NCBI RefSeq assembly: GCF_035046505.1
Contig: NC_089821.1
Span: 2,886,001-2,950,000, forward strand
Length of the DNA: 64,000 nucleotides
Direction: 5' to 3'
Source of the DNA: Tiliqua scincoides
Taxonomy: Eukaryota; Chordata; Lepidosauria; Squamata; Scincidae
In this document: in pieces, positions 32,517-42,349 of the stretch
Layout of the letters: every line of letters begins with the position of its first letter
Numbering within the stretch: the first letter of the stretch is position 1
Notes under the pieces: model-generated
The model's input: the letters and a program-made list of their open reading frames with translations, nothing else
Databases searched by the model: none
Told to the model about the DNA's origin: nothing
Made by a program: the position numbers and the translations under genes

Positions 32517-33480
32517 ACTACTTCTGATCTGAATGTTTTACTCTTTTCTTATCTTCTGTACCACTAAATTAGTCTAACCAAGAATAATAAGGGGTCAGAG
32601 CTTACTTGAATAAAGGCATCATCAAATAAATTAGCTATTCTGTTATTTCTACTATAACATACTTCTCTTAATACTGCTGCTAATTAGCTGTTCAAGAACC
32701 TCTTTTCTCTTCAAACCTCATTTTTATGTCACCGTCGTCACAATCCTTGCATGTAGTTACCACTTCAGATTTCCTTTAAGTTGCGAAGGAGCCCAATAAA
32801 TAACTAATTTTGACACTTACAAAAGCCAACTTGATGGTGACAAATTAAATAAGGAATTAAGACCCATCTCGCCAGTTTAATGATCCGCATTACCCTGAGT
32901 GGATTTTCTTTCTGGAAGGCGCTCTCGAGTGTGGCATTTCTTAGTACTTATGAGGCATGGAATTTATTTGAGAGAAGCCAGGCTGTGATTAGCATCAATA
33001 TGTTTTCTGACTGTACTGTGCGCTGAAAGGTGACACCATTGGGAAAGTCAACAGCCTGTGAACCAAATGTCAGAAACTCTAATGCTGTTTCCAAACAGTT
33101 TAAACACGAGGATAAGAACTTTGAGGGTTCTTTAAAAAGTGCAATATTTGCCCAGCGTGAGTTGAGTGCTGCATAAGCGTGATCGCTGCCGTGAGTGCTG
33201 GCTGTGAACATTTTTGCTTATGGTAATTACTAATAACCAATTGATTTCTGTTGCTAATAGGGCAATTTGTTTAAAGCTCTTGAGACAGGAAAGATTAAAA
33301 GGAGGGCAATGAGCCTTTGGCTATCAGAGGATCACATTTATGAGCAGTGGGGAGGCCAAGAGCACAATTTTCTGAAGTGCAGAAATGAAGCCTTTTTCTC
33401 AAACCAGGATACTTGGACACACCACAGAGTAACAGCTACTGTGAAGGAGTAGGCAGAAGGCATTTCATTAAGTGGAATCG
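32517..33480. promoter_or_regulatory. Repeat-poor AT-rich block, candidate enhancer
   Basis: Almost 1 kb without repeat termini. It is rich in TAAT-core homeodomain-type sites (TAATTA-like at 32685, 'ggtaattactaataaccaattg' around 33222). Conservation was not tested. Confidence 0.3.
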
Positions 33481-34030
33481 ATACGACTTAATTTTGAAAC
33501 CGCTCTGCTGTCATCCCGGCACAGTGAGCACCATTTAGACTGTACAAGATGATTAGGGGCAGCTCCTGCCCTCCAACTGGCTTCCACTTGCAGCAGAGGA
33601 AAAGTGTAACAGGCCTGGTGCGTGATGTCGCAGGCCTGAGGCCTCTTCCGCCCCTGCAGCAGAATGAGGTGCCAGGGAGAGTGGAGAAAGCAAAGCACCT
33701 TTTTGAATGCTCCCCTATGTGAAAGCTCCCTGCAAACAGACAACAAGCGCAGAAGGAAAAGGGGTAGGCTAGACTTCTCCTTGATTGTCATGATTTCTGT
33801 CTGCAGGGAGTATTTGATGTGAGGAAAGCCTTCCAACGTACTATCCCTCAGTGGTATGGAAGGGGCACAGTTCCTTCTGCCGCCTCTTCACCACCATGTT
33901 CGGCAGGGTGCGTAGCAGTGAAAGCAGCAGCTTAGAGAATCCGATATAAGGAATTGGAATACAGTCCAGTGGCACAACTGGCCCTTCTGCACGGGCAAGG
34001 GATACAACTGCTTTGCAGTCATAGCAACCA
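33481..34030. other. No gene seen; unclassified sequence
   Basis: No supported exon or repeat. Confidence 0.35.
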
Positions 34031-34036
34031 CACTCA

Positions 34037-34216
34037 GACCCAAATCCTAACCAACTTTCCAGTACTGGCATAGCTGTGCCAATGGGACATGTGCTGCATC
34101 CTGCCGTTGGGTGGCACTCGTGGAGGCCTCCTCAAGGTAAGGAAATGCTTTGTTTCCTTACCTAGAATCTGTATTGCCCTTCTGTCAGTGCTGGCAAGTG
34201 GGTTAGGGCTGCACCC
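34037..34216. mobile_element. Harbinger-like MITE with TCA TSD (180 bp, complete)
   Basis: It begins GACCCAAATCCTAACC and ends GGGTTAGGGCTGCACCC, with TCA on both flanks (34034-34036 and 34217-34219). The central palindrome 'aaggaaatgctttgtttcctt' is intact. This shows the basic length of the family. Confidence 0.82.
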
Positions 34217-34284
34217 TCAAGCTGCTCCTTTCATTGCTGCCTCTTAAACCCATCCACACAGTCTGGAGACTTGGGTGGCTTACT

Positions 34285-34780
34285 GCCCAATCTCACGTTC
34301 TGGCAGTGGAACACACTTTATGGTGTGGCAAAGGCCATCCTGATGGGACATGTTGCTGCATGCTACTGCACTGCCAACAGAGAGGGTGAGTGGCACCCCA
34401 TGCCCAGTAGTAGCCGGCAGAGACTCCAAGGGTTCTGGTGTGTTGGTGGGGGGCATTTTGTGAGTGGGGAGGTCATGCCTGGGTGGATTGGGGAAAAACA
34501 GGAGGTGTGTCAGAAGCAGGAGGAGGTGTATCCTGGAGTGAGCAATGTGTGCCTGGGCCTTTCGACATGCCCCTTTTATTTCCTTGGATATGCATCAGCT
34601 ATATAGCTGGTGCAGATCTGAGAATATCCATAGGCAATCAAGGGGCTTAAGGATGGGTAGGGGAGAATATTTCTCCTTGCCTTTCCCAATTGCCCCCTCC
34701 CACCATAGCATACTGTGCTACCTGACTTGGTGTACCTGCGTGCTGTAGCAGGGGAGGAGGACAGGACTGGGCTGCCATAC
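34285..34780. mobile_element. Long Harbinger-like MITE
   Basis: It starts TGCCCAATCTCACG and ends 'aggactgggctgcc', the same terminal motif as the family. The interior is unrelated to the 180-bp form. Confidence 0.5.
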
Positions 34781-35427
34781 TACCAAGTTTTCTAAAAGCC
34801 AACATCGTTCTTCCAGCCATTGTTTTGACAATATACTGTATCCCTCTTCATTTCTCACTGCAGCAAAGCTCTGCAGCGGCCCCAGGAGGAACCGAGAGCA
34901 GTCAAATTGCTACACTGACCTCTCTGGTAGTGTAAACTCCAAGGGGTGGAAGAAACCACAGTATCTTTTAAGGATGCCAAAGGAAATATTTATGACACCA
35001 CATTTTTTTTCCACCCCCAGAACTCTGTGTACAGAGGAGCATGTGTCTGGGCGACTGTACAGTGTCTTTAATTGTTGTGATTTGACATGGGGAGAGAGCA
35101 ATTATGCAGGCTGTGATGATGAGGCCAAAGACAGACATGCATCAGGCTGCTGCAGAACAGATCATCACGTGACCCTCCGCTGGAACTCTTGTGTAGCAGA
35201 AAAGGGACTGCAGAGAACTGACGGCATTGCTTTGACAGTGAGCAATGAAAGATGGAGTTCCCTGTGTTAAAACTTACACTCTACTGCTGGGGAAATAATA
35301 GGAGCCCGCAGGCTTCTCATGAATTTTTCCTTTTTTTTTCTTTTCTTTTGCAGTCTCTTCAGACAATTTCAAGCACACCTTTAGTTTGTGTCCCATATTC
35401 TCTGGGCAAGAATGAACAGAGCTAGTG
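34781..35427. other. No gene seen; unclassified sequence
   Basis: Repeat-poor. A T-rich run lies near 35329-35349. Confidence 0.35.
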
Positions 35428-35621
35428 GACAGCCCAATCCCAAGCTCCTTGGCACCGCCAGGTACAGTCGTGCCAAAATGACTACCGCTGCATGCAGCAG
35501 GGTTAGGGAGGCCACTGGAGGTCTCCTTGGGAGAAGAAGACTTTCATCCCCTTCCCCCGAGGAAATCCCCAGGCCCTGCAAGGGAGCTACTCGCGTCTGT
35601 GCCAGTTATTTAGCCGGCACA

Positions 35622-36600
35622 TAAGAACATAAGAACAGCCCCACTGGATCAGGCCACATGCCCATCTAGTCCAGCTTCCTGTATCTCACAGCGGCCCATC
35701 AAATGCCCAGGGAGCACACCAGATAACAAGAGACCTGCAACGCTTCCTGAGAATTGTAGTTAAGAACATAAGAACAGCCCCACTGGATCAGGCCATAGGC
35801 CCATCTAGTCCAGCTTCCTGTATCTCACAGCAGCCCATCAAATGCCCCAGGGAGCACACCAGATAACAAGAGACCTGCAAGGCCTCCTGAGAATTGTAGT
35901 TAAGAACATAAGAACAGCCCCACTGGATCAGGCCACAGGCCCATCTAGTCCAGCTTCCTGTATCTCACAGCGGCCCACCAAATGCCCCAGGGAGCACACC
36001 AGATAACAAGAGACCTGCAACGCTTCCTGGGAATTGTAGTTAAGAACATAAGAACAGCCCCGCTGGATCAGGCCATAGGCCCATCTAGTCCTGCTTCCTG
36101 TATCTCACAGCGGCCCACCAAATGCCCCAGGGAGCACACCAGATAACAAGAGACCTGCAACGCTTCCTGAGAATTGTAGTTAAGAACATAAGAACAGCCC
36201 CACTGGATCAGGCCATAGGCCCATCTAGTCCAGCTTCCTGTATCTCACAGCGGCCCACCAAATGCCCCAGGGAGCACACCAGATAACAAGAGACCTGCAA
36301 CGCTTCCTGAGAATTGTAGTTAAGAACATAAGAACAGCCCCACTGGATCAGGCCACAGGCCCATCTAGTCCAGCTTCCTGTATCTCACAGCGGCCCACCA
36401 AATGCCCCAGGGAGCACACCAGATAACAAGAGACCTGCAAGGCCTCCTGGGAATTGTAGTTAAGAACATAAAAACAGCCCCACTGGATCAGGCCACATGC
36501 CCATCTAGTCCAGCTTCCTGTATCTCACAGCGGCCCACCAAATAACAAGCACACCAGATAACAAGAGAGCTGCGTCCTGGTGTCCTCCCTTGATGAGAGG
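35622..36600 (-). repeat. Seven-unit 140-bp tandem array of CR1 3' ends
   Basis: Units begin 'taagaacataagaacagccc' at 35622, 35761, 35901, 36041, 36181, 36321 and 36461. The period is exactly 140 bp (139 for the first). Each unit is ~115 bp of CR1 3' end plus a ~25-bp spacer (minus strand: ACTACAATTCYCAGGAAGC). In CR1 orientation the first unit (36461-36600) joins ordinary CR1 sequence and the last ends in the CR1 terminus. The units are very similar, so the array is young or homogenised. Confidence 0.93.
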
Positions 36601-36930
36601 GCAAGATAAGGGAAGCCCTGTGTTGGGCTTTGCAGTCTCATGTGGTGGATAGGATCTGAAGGAGGAGGCCTCCCCCAGTCCCGCCCCTCTCCTGGGCTGG
36701 TCCATTCCCTGTTCCACACTCTCCTTGCCCCCCCAACCCAAAAAGCTGCAGCACAGCCTGCCAATCCTACTTACCACTGGCGGCTCGTCATCCTCCTAGC
36801 GCTAAGTCCCAGTGCTGGCACCTCCTCTCTGGGTGCTGGAAACATGCTTTACAGCATGTTTGCAACACCCAGCACCAGCAGTTGGAGAGTATCACTGGCG
36901 CTAGAGCCCTTAGGATTAGGCTTTAAATGT
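36601..36930. mobile_element. Possible Harbinger-like MITE right half
   Basis: It ends 'cccttaggattaggctt'. A matching left end 'agcccaatcccaagc' lies at about 35429, so the CR1 array may have inserted into this MITE. Confidence 0.35.
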
Positions 36931-36944
36931 TCTTCTCACATATA

Positions 36945-37200
36945 TCCATAAGAAGAGCCTTTTCTGATAAGGCCGAGGGCTCACCTAGTCCAGCTTACCT
37001 GTATCTCGCAATGACCCACAATCTGAGCACATCAGACAAGAAGATAACTTGCATCCTGTTGCCACTCTCTTGCATCTGGCATTCAGAGATGGGCTACCTG
37101 TAAAACCCAGAAGTTGTGTACAGTCATCATGAGTTGTACGCTGCAAATGGACTTTTCATCCACAAATCTGTCCAATTCTCATTTAAAGGGATCTAGCAAC
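36945..37200 (-). mobile_element. Old CR1 3' end
   Basis: A diverged minus-strand CR1 terminus ('ccataagaagagccttttctg' to 'ctcatttaaagggatct'). Confidence 0.65.
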
Positions 37201-37204
37201 TTCA

Positions 37205-37625
37205 TTTATATCAGAACAGTAGGTGGTCTTAATTTCAACCTTGATAGACATATATTAAAAAAAATTAAATACATCAAATGTTCATGCTAAATATACAATA
37301 TGTTTTGTGGTCATTTGATGTCATTTGATCTTTAAAAAGGAATTTTGAAGATGGTCATAAAAGCATAACATTTTTAAACATCCATACCCCAAAATTATAA
37401 TGATTTGGCTTTGGTGCCTCCAGTGGTCTTCATCTTCTCCACCCTTTTTCTAGCACTTATAAATACATGTCCCACAACATCATCTGTATAAATACAGGCT
37501 TCCTTTGGAGAAGGACGAGGGTCTGCTGAGGGGCTGCATATTATGCCCTATATTGGTAGGGGTCAATGTTCAGTTTTTGAAATGCCAGAGCACAATATAG
37601 GAGAGGAGGTGGTGGAAGAAAAACA
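37205..37625. other. No gene seen; AT-rich unclassified sequence
   Basis: No exon or recognised repeat. Confidence 0.35.
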
Positions 37626-38039
37626 TACCGTATTTTTCGCTCCATAAGACGCACTTTTTCTGCCCCAAAAAGTGAGGGGAAAAGTGTGTGCGTCTTATGG
37701 AGCGAATACTGCAAAAAAACAAACAAACAAACAAACTCCGCCCCGGCCCTGGCCCCGCCCCCTGCCCGCTCGCTCTGCTGCTCTGCTCGGCTTCCCTGGG
37801 CAGTCAGAGGCTGAGCTGGCTGGGGGACTCCTGCGTTCCCTCAGCGCCTGCGCGGACTGTGGCAGCGCTGGAGGGAGCCCAAGCCCGCGTGTCTACTTAG
37901 AAGTAAGTCTCAGAGTCACTGGGGCTCACTCCCAGGAAAGTGTGGGTGGGGTGGCAGTCTCGCTGCCCAATCCTGTGCATGCCTACTCTGAAGTAAGTCC
38001 CATTAGAGTCAGGGGGGCTTACTCCCAGGAAAGCCTCTC

Positions 38040-38335
38040 TCTCCCCCCCCCCAGCCTGGTGCATCACATCCTCTCTCCCCCCAAGCCTGGAGCATCACAG
38101 ATTCTCCCTTCCGCCCCCCCCAAACCTGGAGCATCACAGCCTCTCTCTCTCTCCCCCCCAAGACTGGAGCATCACAGCTTCTCTCTTCCCCCCCCCAAGC
38201 CTGGAGCATCACAGACTCTTGCTCCCCCCCAAGCCTGGAGCATCACAGCTTCTCTCTTCCCCCCCCCCCCAAGCCTGGAGCATCACAGCCTTTCTTTCCC
38301 CCCACCCCAAGCCTGGAGCATCACAACTTCTCTGC
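38040..38335. repeat. C-rich tandem array, ~36-bp unit
   Basis: 'aagcctggagcatcacag' recurs about eight times with C-run and CTCTCT spacers of varying length. Confidence 0.85.
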
Positions 38336-38599
38336 AACACAAACACTTTCCCCCCTCTCTCACACACACAGGCTGCCCCCTTCTCTTACACACACAGATG
38401 CTCTGCCCCCCCCCCACACACACACTCACACAGCAGGGAAGGGGCGCTTTCACTCACCTCATCCAGCATCTGAATGTAAGCCCCCCCCCATCACAAAGAA
38501 AAAACTGTCTCCTTGGTCAGAATGCCAGTGTTTGCTTATTGCACAAGCCTCAGGTAAATCACCATAAATCCAGAGGTTTGTTGTGTCTTGAGAATTCAA

Positions 38600-39100
38600 G
38601 TTGTGGTTGGACTTTCCACTTGTTCATTTGTATTGGAATCAGGGAAGAACTGGCAAGGAGGTAGATGTGGTGTCAGCAGTGGCCCCTTTAAGGGTAAGGC
38701 CTGGGCATCCAGCAGAGTGTGCTGCACAGCTGCAGCCACTGGAAGGCAATAGGGCCCTCAAGGATGTAAGGAGCACCTGAGGCAGGAAGGGGGTGCGGGT
38801 TGGAGAAGGAATGCAGGTTGGAGGTAGGGGAGGAGACTGACTGACTGACTGGGTTTATTGAATTTGGAATCTGCCTGTGGATTGTGACTGGACTTGGATA
38901 CCCTGACGGATTTGACTGACCTACCTGGAACCTGACCTTGGACTGTAATTTGGCTTATTGGCTCTGGACTCTGATTTGGCAACTCTGATTGATGGGACTG
39001 ATTTACTTGGCATCTGTGGACTAGAACTGGACTCACTTTTGCTTGCTGCACTGGTGAGTTGCACAAGGGGGACTGATCAGCCTTAAGCGGGCACAAGGCC
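38600..39100 (+). repeat. Captured internal repeat shared with 5000-5510
   Basis: It is the same sequence, in opposite orientation, as the module inside the hAT element at 4675-6772. It contains 'ggaggtagatgtggtgtcag', which may mark an LTR-type boundary. If so, it is an old, broken fragment. Confidence 0.45.
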
Positions 39101-39754
39101 CAGTGGATTGGAATTTGGCAGAACATCATTGTAGCAGAAAGATAATGTGATCCCCTATTTGTGTGCACCTGCTTTTGTGAGCTTCATAAATTCTGACTCT
39201 AGCGATGATGAGTTCTTGGGGTTTCCAGAAAACTAGAGTACTCAAACCTTTAAGTCTCTCCATTTGTTAATGACAGTGATAATGGTTCTTAATGCCATTG
39301 TTGACTGCTGTTCACTTTACATGGTTCAAATGTTGTTCTGTTATAGTTTATTAAATATTTTATTACACTATTTGGTTCAGAATATTTTTTTCCTGTTTAC
39401 CTCCTCTAAAAACTAGGTGCATCTTATGGTCAGGTGCATCTTATGGAGCGAAAAATACGGTATTTAAAAACAAATCTAGGTTTTAACACACTCAGATGTG
39501 ATTTATAGTAATGCACTGCTTCAGGAACATGCAGTGTGGGGGCGGAAGGTGAGGCAGAACTGCCCATCATAGTCCATGGAAAAGCAGTGCGGCTGCCCCA
39601 CCTGCTTACACCGGAGGAGGCTCCCCTTATACCTGCTTTCTTGGGTGTAAGGACAGCCTCCTCAGATGTAAGTGGACAGGTGGCTGCAGTGCTTTCACTT
39701 CTTTCTTTTCAAATTTAAACACTGGCACTGGGAGCTATTTTTTGTGTTGCTGCA

Positions 39755-39850
39755 GATGCAGATCAAGATGCAGGCAAAATCTGCAGGCAAGATGCAGATC
39801 AAGATGCAGGCAAAATCTGCAGGCAAGATGCAGATCAAGATGCAGGCAAA
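39755..39850. repeat. 36-bp tandem repeat, ~2.7 units
   Basis: 'gatgcagatcaagatgcagg' recurs at 39755, 39791 and 39827. Confidence 0.92.
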
Positions 39851-40024
39851 ACTGCTCCAAGTCAAGGAAATATATTTATTGAACTTCAGTTGCTCAGGTT
39901 CCAAACTAATTCTATTTACATACAAGACATGGTTTTTTTGTATTCGTTTTTCCCTCCTGAATGTGTCAATAGCACATGCCAACACACATTTTGCTTCCTT
40001 AAATGTTACACCAATTCCTGGGTA

Positions 40025-40261
40025 TATTTGGGGTGGCAATTCCAAAAATGGCATCCATTTTGCCCTAGCACGTCTAGTTTTGGAGACATGGTATAGTCTC
40101 TTTAGTTAATGGTTCAAGCAGCTTCCTCATGAGGAAGTCTACACCATGGCTTCCTCATGAGGAAGCTGCTTGAACCATTCACTAATGAGACTATACTATA
40201 TCTCCAAAACTAGATGTGCTCGGGCAAAACAGATGCCATTTTTGAAATCAGCACCCCAAAT
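40025..40261. repeat. Long inverted repeat (113-bp arms, 12-bp loop)
   Basis: The left arm 40025-40137 and right arm 40150-40261 are imperfect reverse complements. Matching landmarks are 'ggttcaagcagcttcctcat' and 'tctagttttggaga'. It may be a palindromic MITE, but no target duplication is obvious. Confidence 0.88.
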
Positions 40262-41000
40262 TCATATCAAACCACCACAAAGTTTGGGAAAAACTTTTCT
40301 GACCCTTAATTTTGTAGGCCTGTGTAGTTTTCAAATCTGGAAGACACCATTCCAAGCAAGAACACGAATACACACACTAGCAGTTATGAGATATGCCTGT
40401 GTGCCAAGATCACAGTGTTCTGAAATGAGAGCAGGGTACAATGGATCTAGAAGGCATTAGGAGAGTAACAGAAGAAATAGTCTCTCCAAACACACCACAG
40501 ATCATTTTTCTCTACTTTGTACCTCCCCATAGGATGCAGCACACATGTCAATGGCATGGTTACATTGGTGTAGTGGCCAGGGTTAGGGATTGGGGCACAA
40601 GTTTACTAATAAAGATTTTTAAAAGAATTTGCTTATTTTAAAAGTGGTACAATACATATAGATCTGTGCATGTTTACACAGAAGTAAGCCTATGCTGAAC
40701 AATGCAGTAACGTCCATAATAAAGATCCACAGGATTGCAATCATGCAGCCCGATGTTATATGCGCTTATGTAGAAATGAGCTCAACTGAGTTCAATAAAT
40801 ATTACTCCAAAATAACTGTAGATAGGATCTGGACTTCAAATCATGAACCCATCTCAAAAATTGTTCCACACTGGAACAAAAAAAGAAAGAAAAAAGAAAA
40901 TCCTGAACTTGGTAAAATCTTTTGTTTACCTTATTTTGCATTTATCGTGACTGGCATTTTATAGAGCAGGATTTCCTATACTGTAAGGTATGTAGTTGAG
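40262..41000. other. No gene seen; one AAGTAAG repeat at 40668-40742
   Basis: Otherwise unclassified and AT-rich. Confidence 0.35.
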
Positions 41001-41004
41001 TTCA

Positions 41005-41215
41005 AGGCTCTCACCCCAAATGCTGCTGTATTCCACATAGCGGGGGTCAGGACACTAAGTTTTTGCACTGTGCAAGCAGCCCCTCTCCCTTCCTGGAGAA
41101 GATGCCTCTGCTTTGTTCTCACTGCCAGGAATGGCTCTGAAGAGGAGGGGTCCCTTGCACACTGCATTCAGGCTCTTGCAAAAACTTAGTGTGGTGACCT
41201 ACTCTAGTTATGCAA
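41005..41215. mobile_element. Palindromic MITE (TAGCTAGAGG family), diverged
   Basis: It contains 'acactaagtttttgcactgtgc' and the inverse 'gcaaaaacttagtgtgg', ending 'ctactctagttatgc'. Its form matches 58743-59011. Confidence 0.6.
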
Positions 41216-41216
41216 C

Positions 41217-42105
41217 TGTTCCACAGGGGGTGGAGTGTGTGTGTGAGTGAGTGAGTGAGTGAGAGAGAGAGTGAGTATCAGAAGGTATCAAGAAGTTGGA
41301 TCTGCTTTTAGTGAAGCAGTATCACTAAAGTGAGATGCTCATTTGATCATGTTGGGGGCCTGAAGGTCAAGAGAAGTCTAGGATTCTCATGAACACGTGT
41401 GAGGTTATAGAGGCTTGATCCAAGCCTCAGTGGCACCTTAAGCCAGCCTAGCCTGGTGCAGCCCCCCTCATTTGGGGGGGACATGCGTAGTTCACCCCCC
41501 CCTTGCAGTGGTGCTGCTGCTTCTTCTACTTCTGGGCCACTTTCTCCTGCCCCTTCTGCGATTTGAAAAGAGCACTAGGCCTAGGGTGAGCAGATCCAAT
41601 GGAGGCCTACATGCCTATACCGTGAACCATTGTTTAGAAGGGGGACTTGGGGAAGGTGCTGCTCAACATGGAAGGGTTTTAAAAGCTGCACCTGCCCCAA
41701 TTCCCTCTTCTGGACAACAGTTCAAGGTGCAGGCCTGTGTCTGGATCTGGTCACCCTGAACAGGGTAGATTGGATCTGGTCACCCTGAACAGGTCAAAGC
41801 AGGGCAGGGGTGGAGTGATGCCATTTTCCCACTGCAGGAGCAGCTGGTTGGGATGGGCGTGGGAGCAGTGGTGAGCCCAGGGTGGTGGCAACCCTGGAAG
41901 GAGAGTGTCTTTGTGCATGTGCAGACTGCAGTGTGATGACAACAGAGGAACCGTGGCCTTCCTGCACCCACTGCAAGCGCTGCTTTCGGGCACGTGCCTG
42001 CAATGGGGGGGGGCAGATTCCTTCCAGCCTGGCATCGAGGGGCGCTTGGACGCTCTTGGCAGAGGAGGGGAAGCGCCTGTGCTCAGCCTGGCCCCCCCAC
42101 CCTCT
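41217..42105. other. No gene seen; (GTGA)n at 41238-41276
   Basis: Apart from the short microsatellite the sequence is unclassified. GC content rises toward the EGLN3 promoter. Confidence 0.35.
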
Positions 42106-42345
42106 AGTACGGAAGTAAATGCCACTGTAGTCAGTGGGACCTCCTCCCAGGAAAGTGCACAGGAGTGTACAGAGAGCCCAATCCCAGCCATGTCTACTCG
42201 GAAGTAAATACCACTGTAGTCAGTGGGGCTTACTTACTCCCAGGAAAGTGTGCATAGGACTGCAGCCTTGAGCCCGAGCCTCTGCATGCCTACTCGGAAG
42301 TAAGCCCCGTGAGAGTCAGCGGGGCTTACTCGCAGGGAAGTGTGG
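42106..42345. repeat. Three AAGTAAG palindromic repeats next to the EGLN3 CpG island
   Basis: 'ggaagtaaatgccactgtag', 'ggaagtaaataccactgtag' and 'ggaagtaagccccgtgagag' start three head-to-tail copies at about 42111, 42200 and 42295. Each is followed by 'cttactcccaggaaagtg' or a close variant. The last ends at the edge of the CpG island. Confidence 0.75.
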
Positions 42346-42349
42346 TCAG

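Larger units (their letters stand above)
37628..39460. mobile_element. TA-flanked non-autonomous DNA transposon, 1.8 kb
   Basis: The terminal repeats begin CCGTATTTTTCGCTCCATAA at both ends and stay inverted for 22 exact bases. TA flanks them at 37626-37627 and 39461-39462. A second inverted copy of 'gctccataagacgcac' follows immediately at the left end (to about 37710), giving a foldback. No transposase is present. The interior holds a C-rich array and the captured repeat shared with 5000-5510. Confidence 0.8.

Noticed and set aside
35622-36600. Regular direct repeats suggesting a CRISPR array
   Set aside because: The unit is 140 bp of CR1 3' end plus a near-constant spacer. There are no unique spacers and no cas genes, and the DNA is vertebrate.
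37672-38664. 330-codon open frame on the + strand
   Set aside because: It spans transposon terminal repeats, a C-rich tandem array and a captured repeat. Its periodic peptide (PKPGASQ units) comes from the array, with no protein family resemblance.
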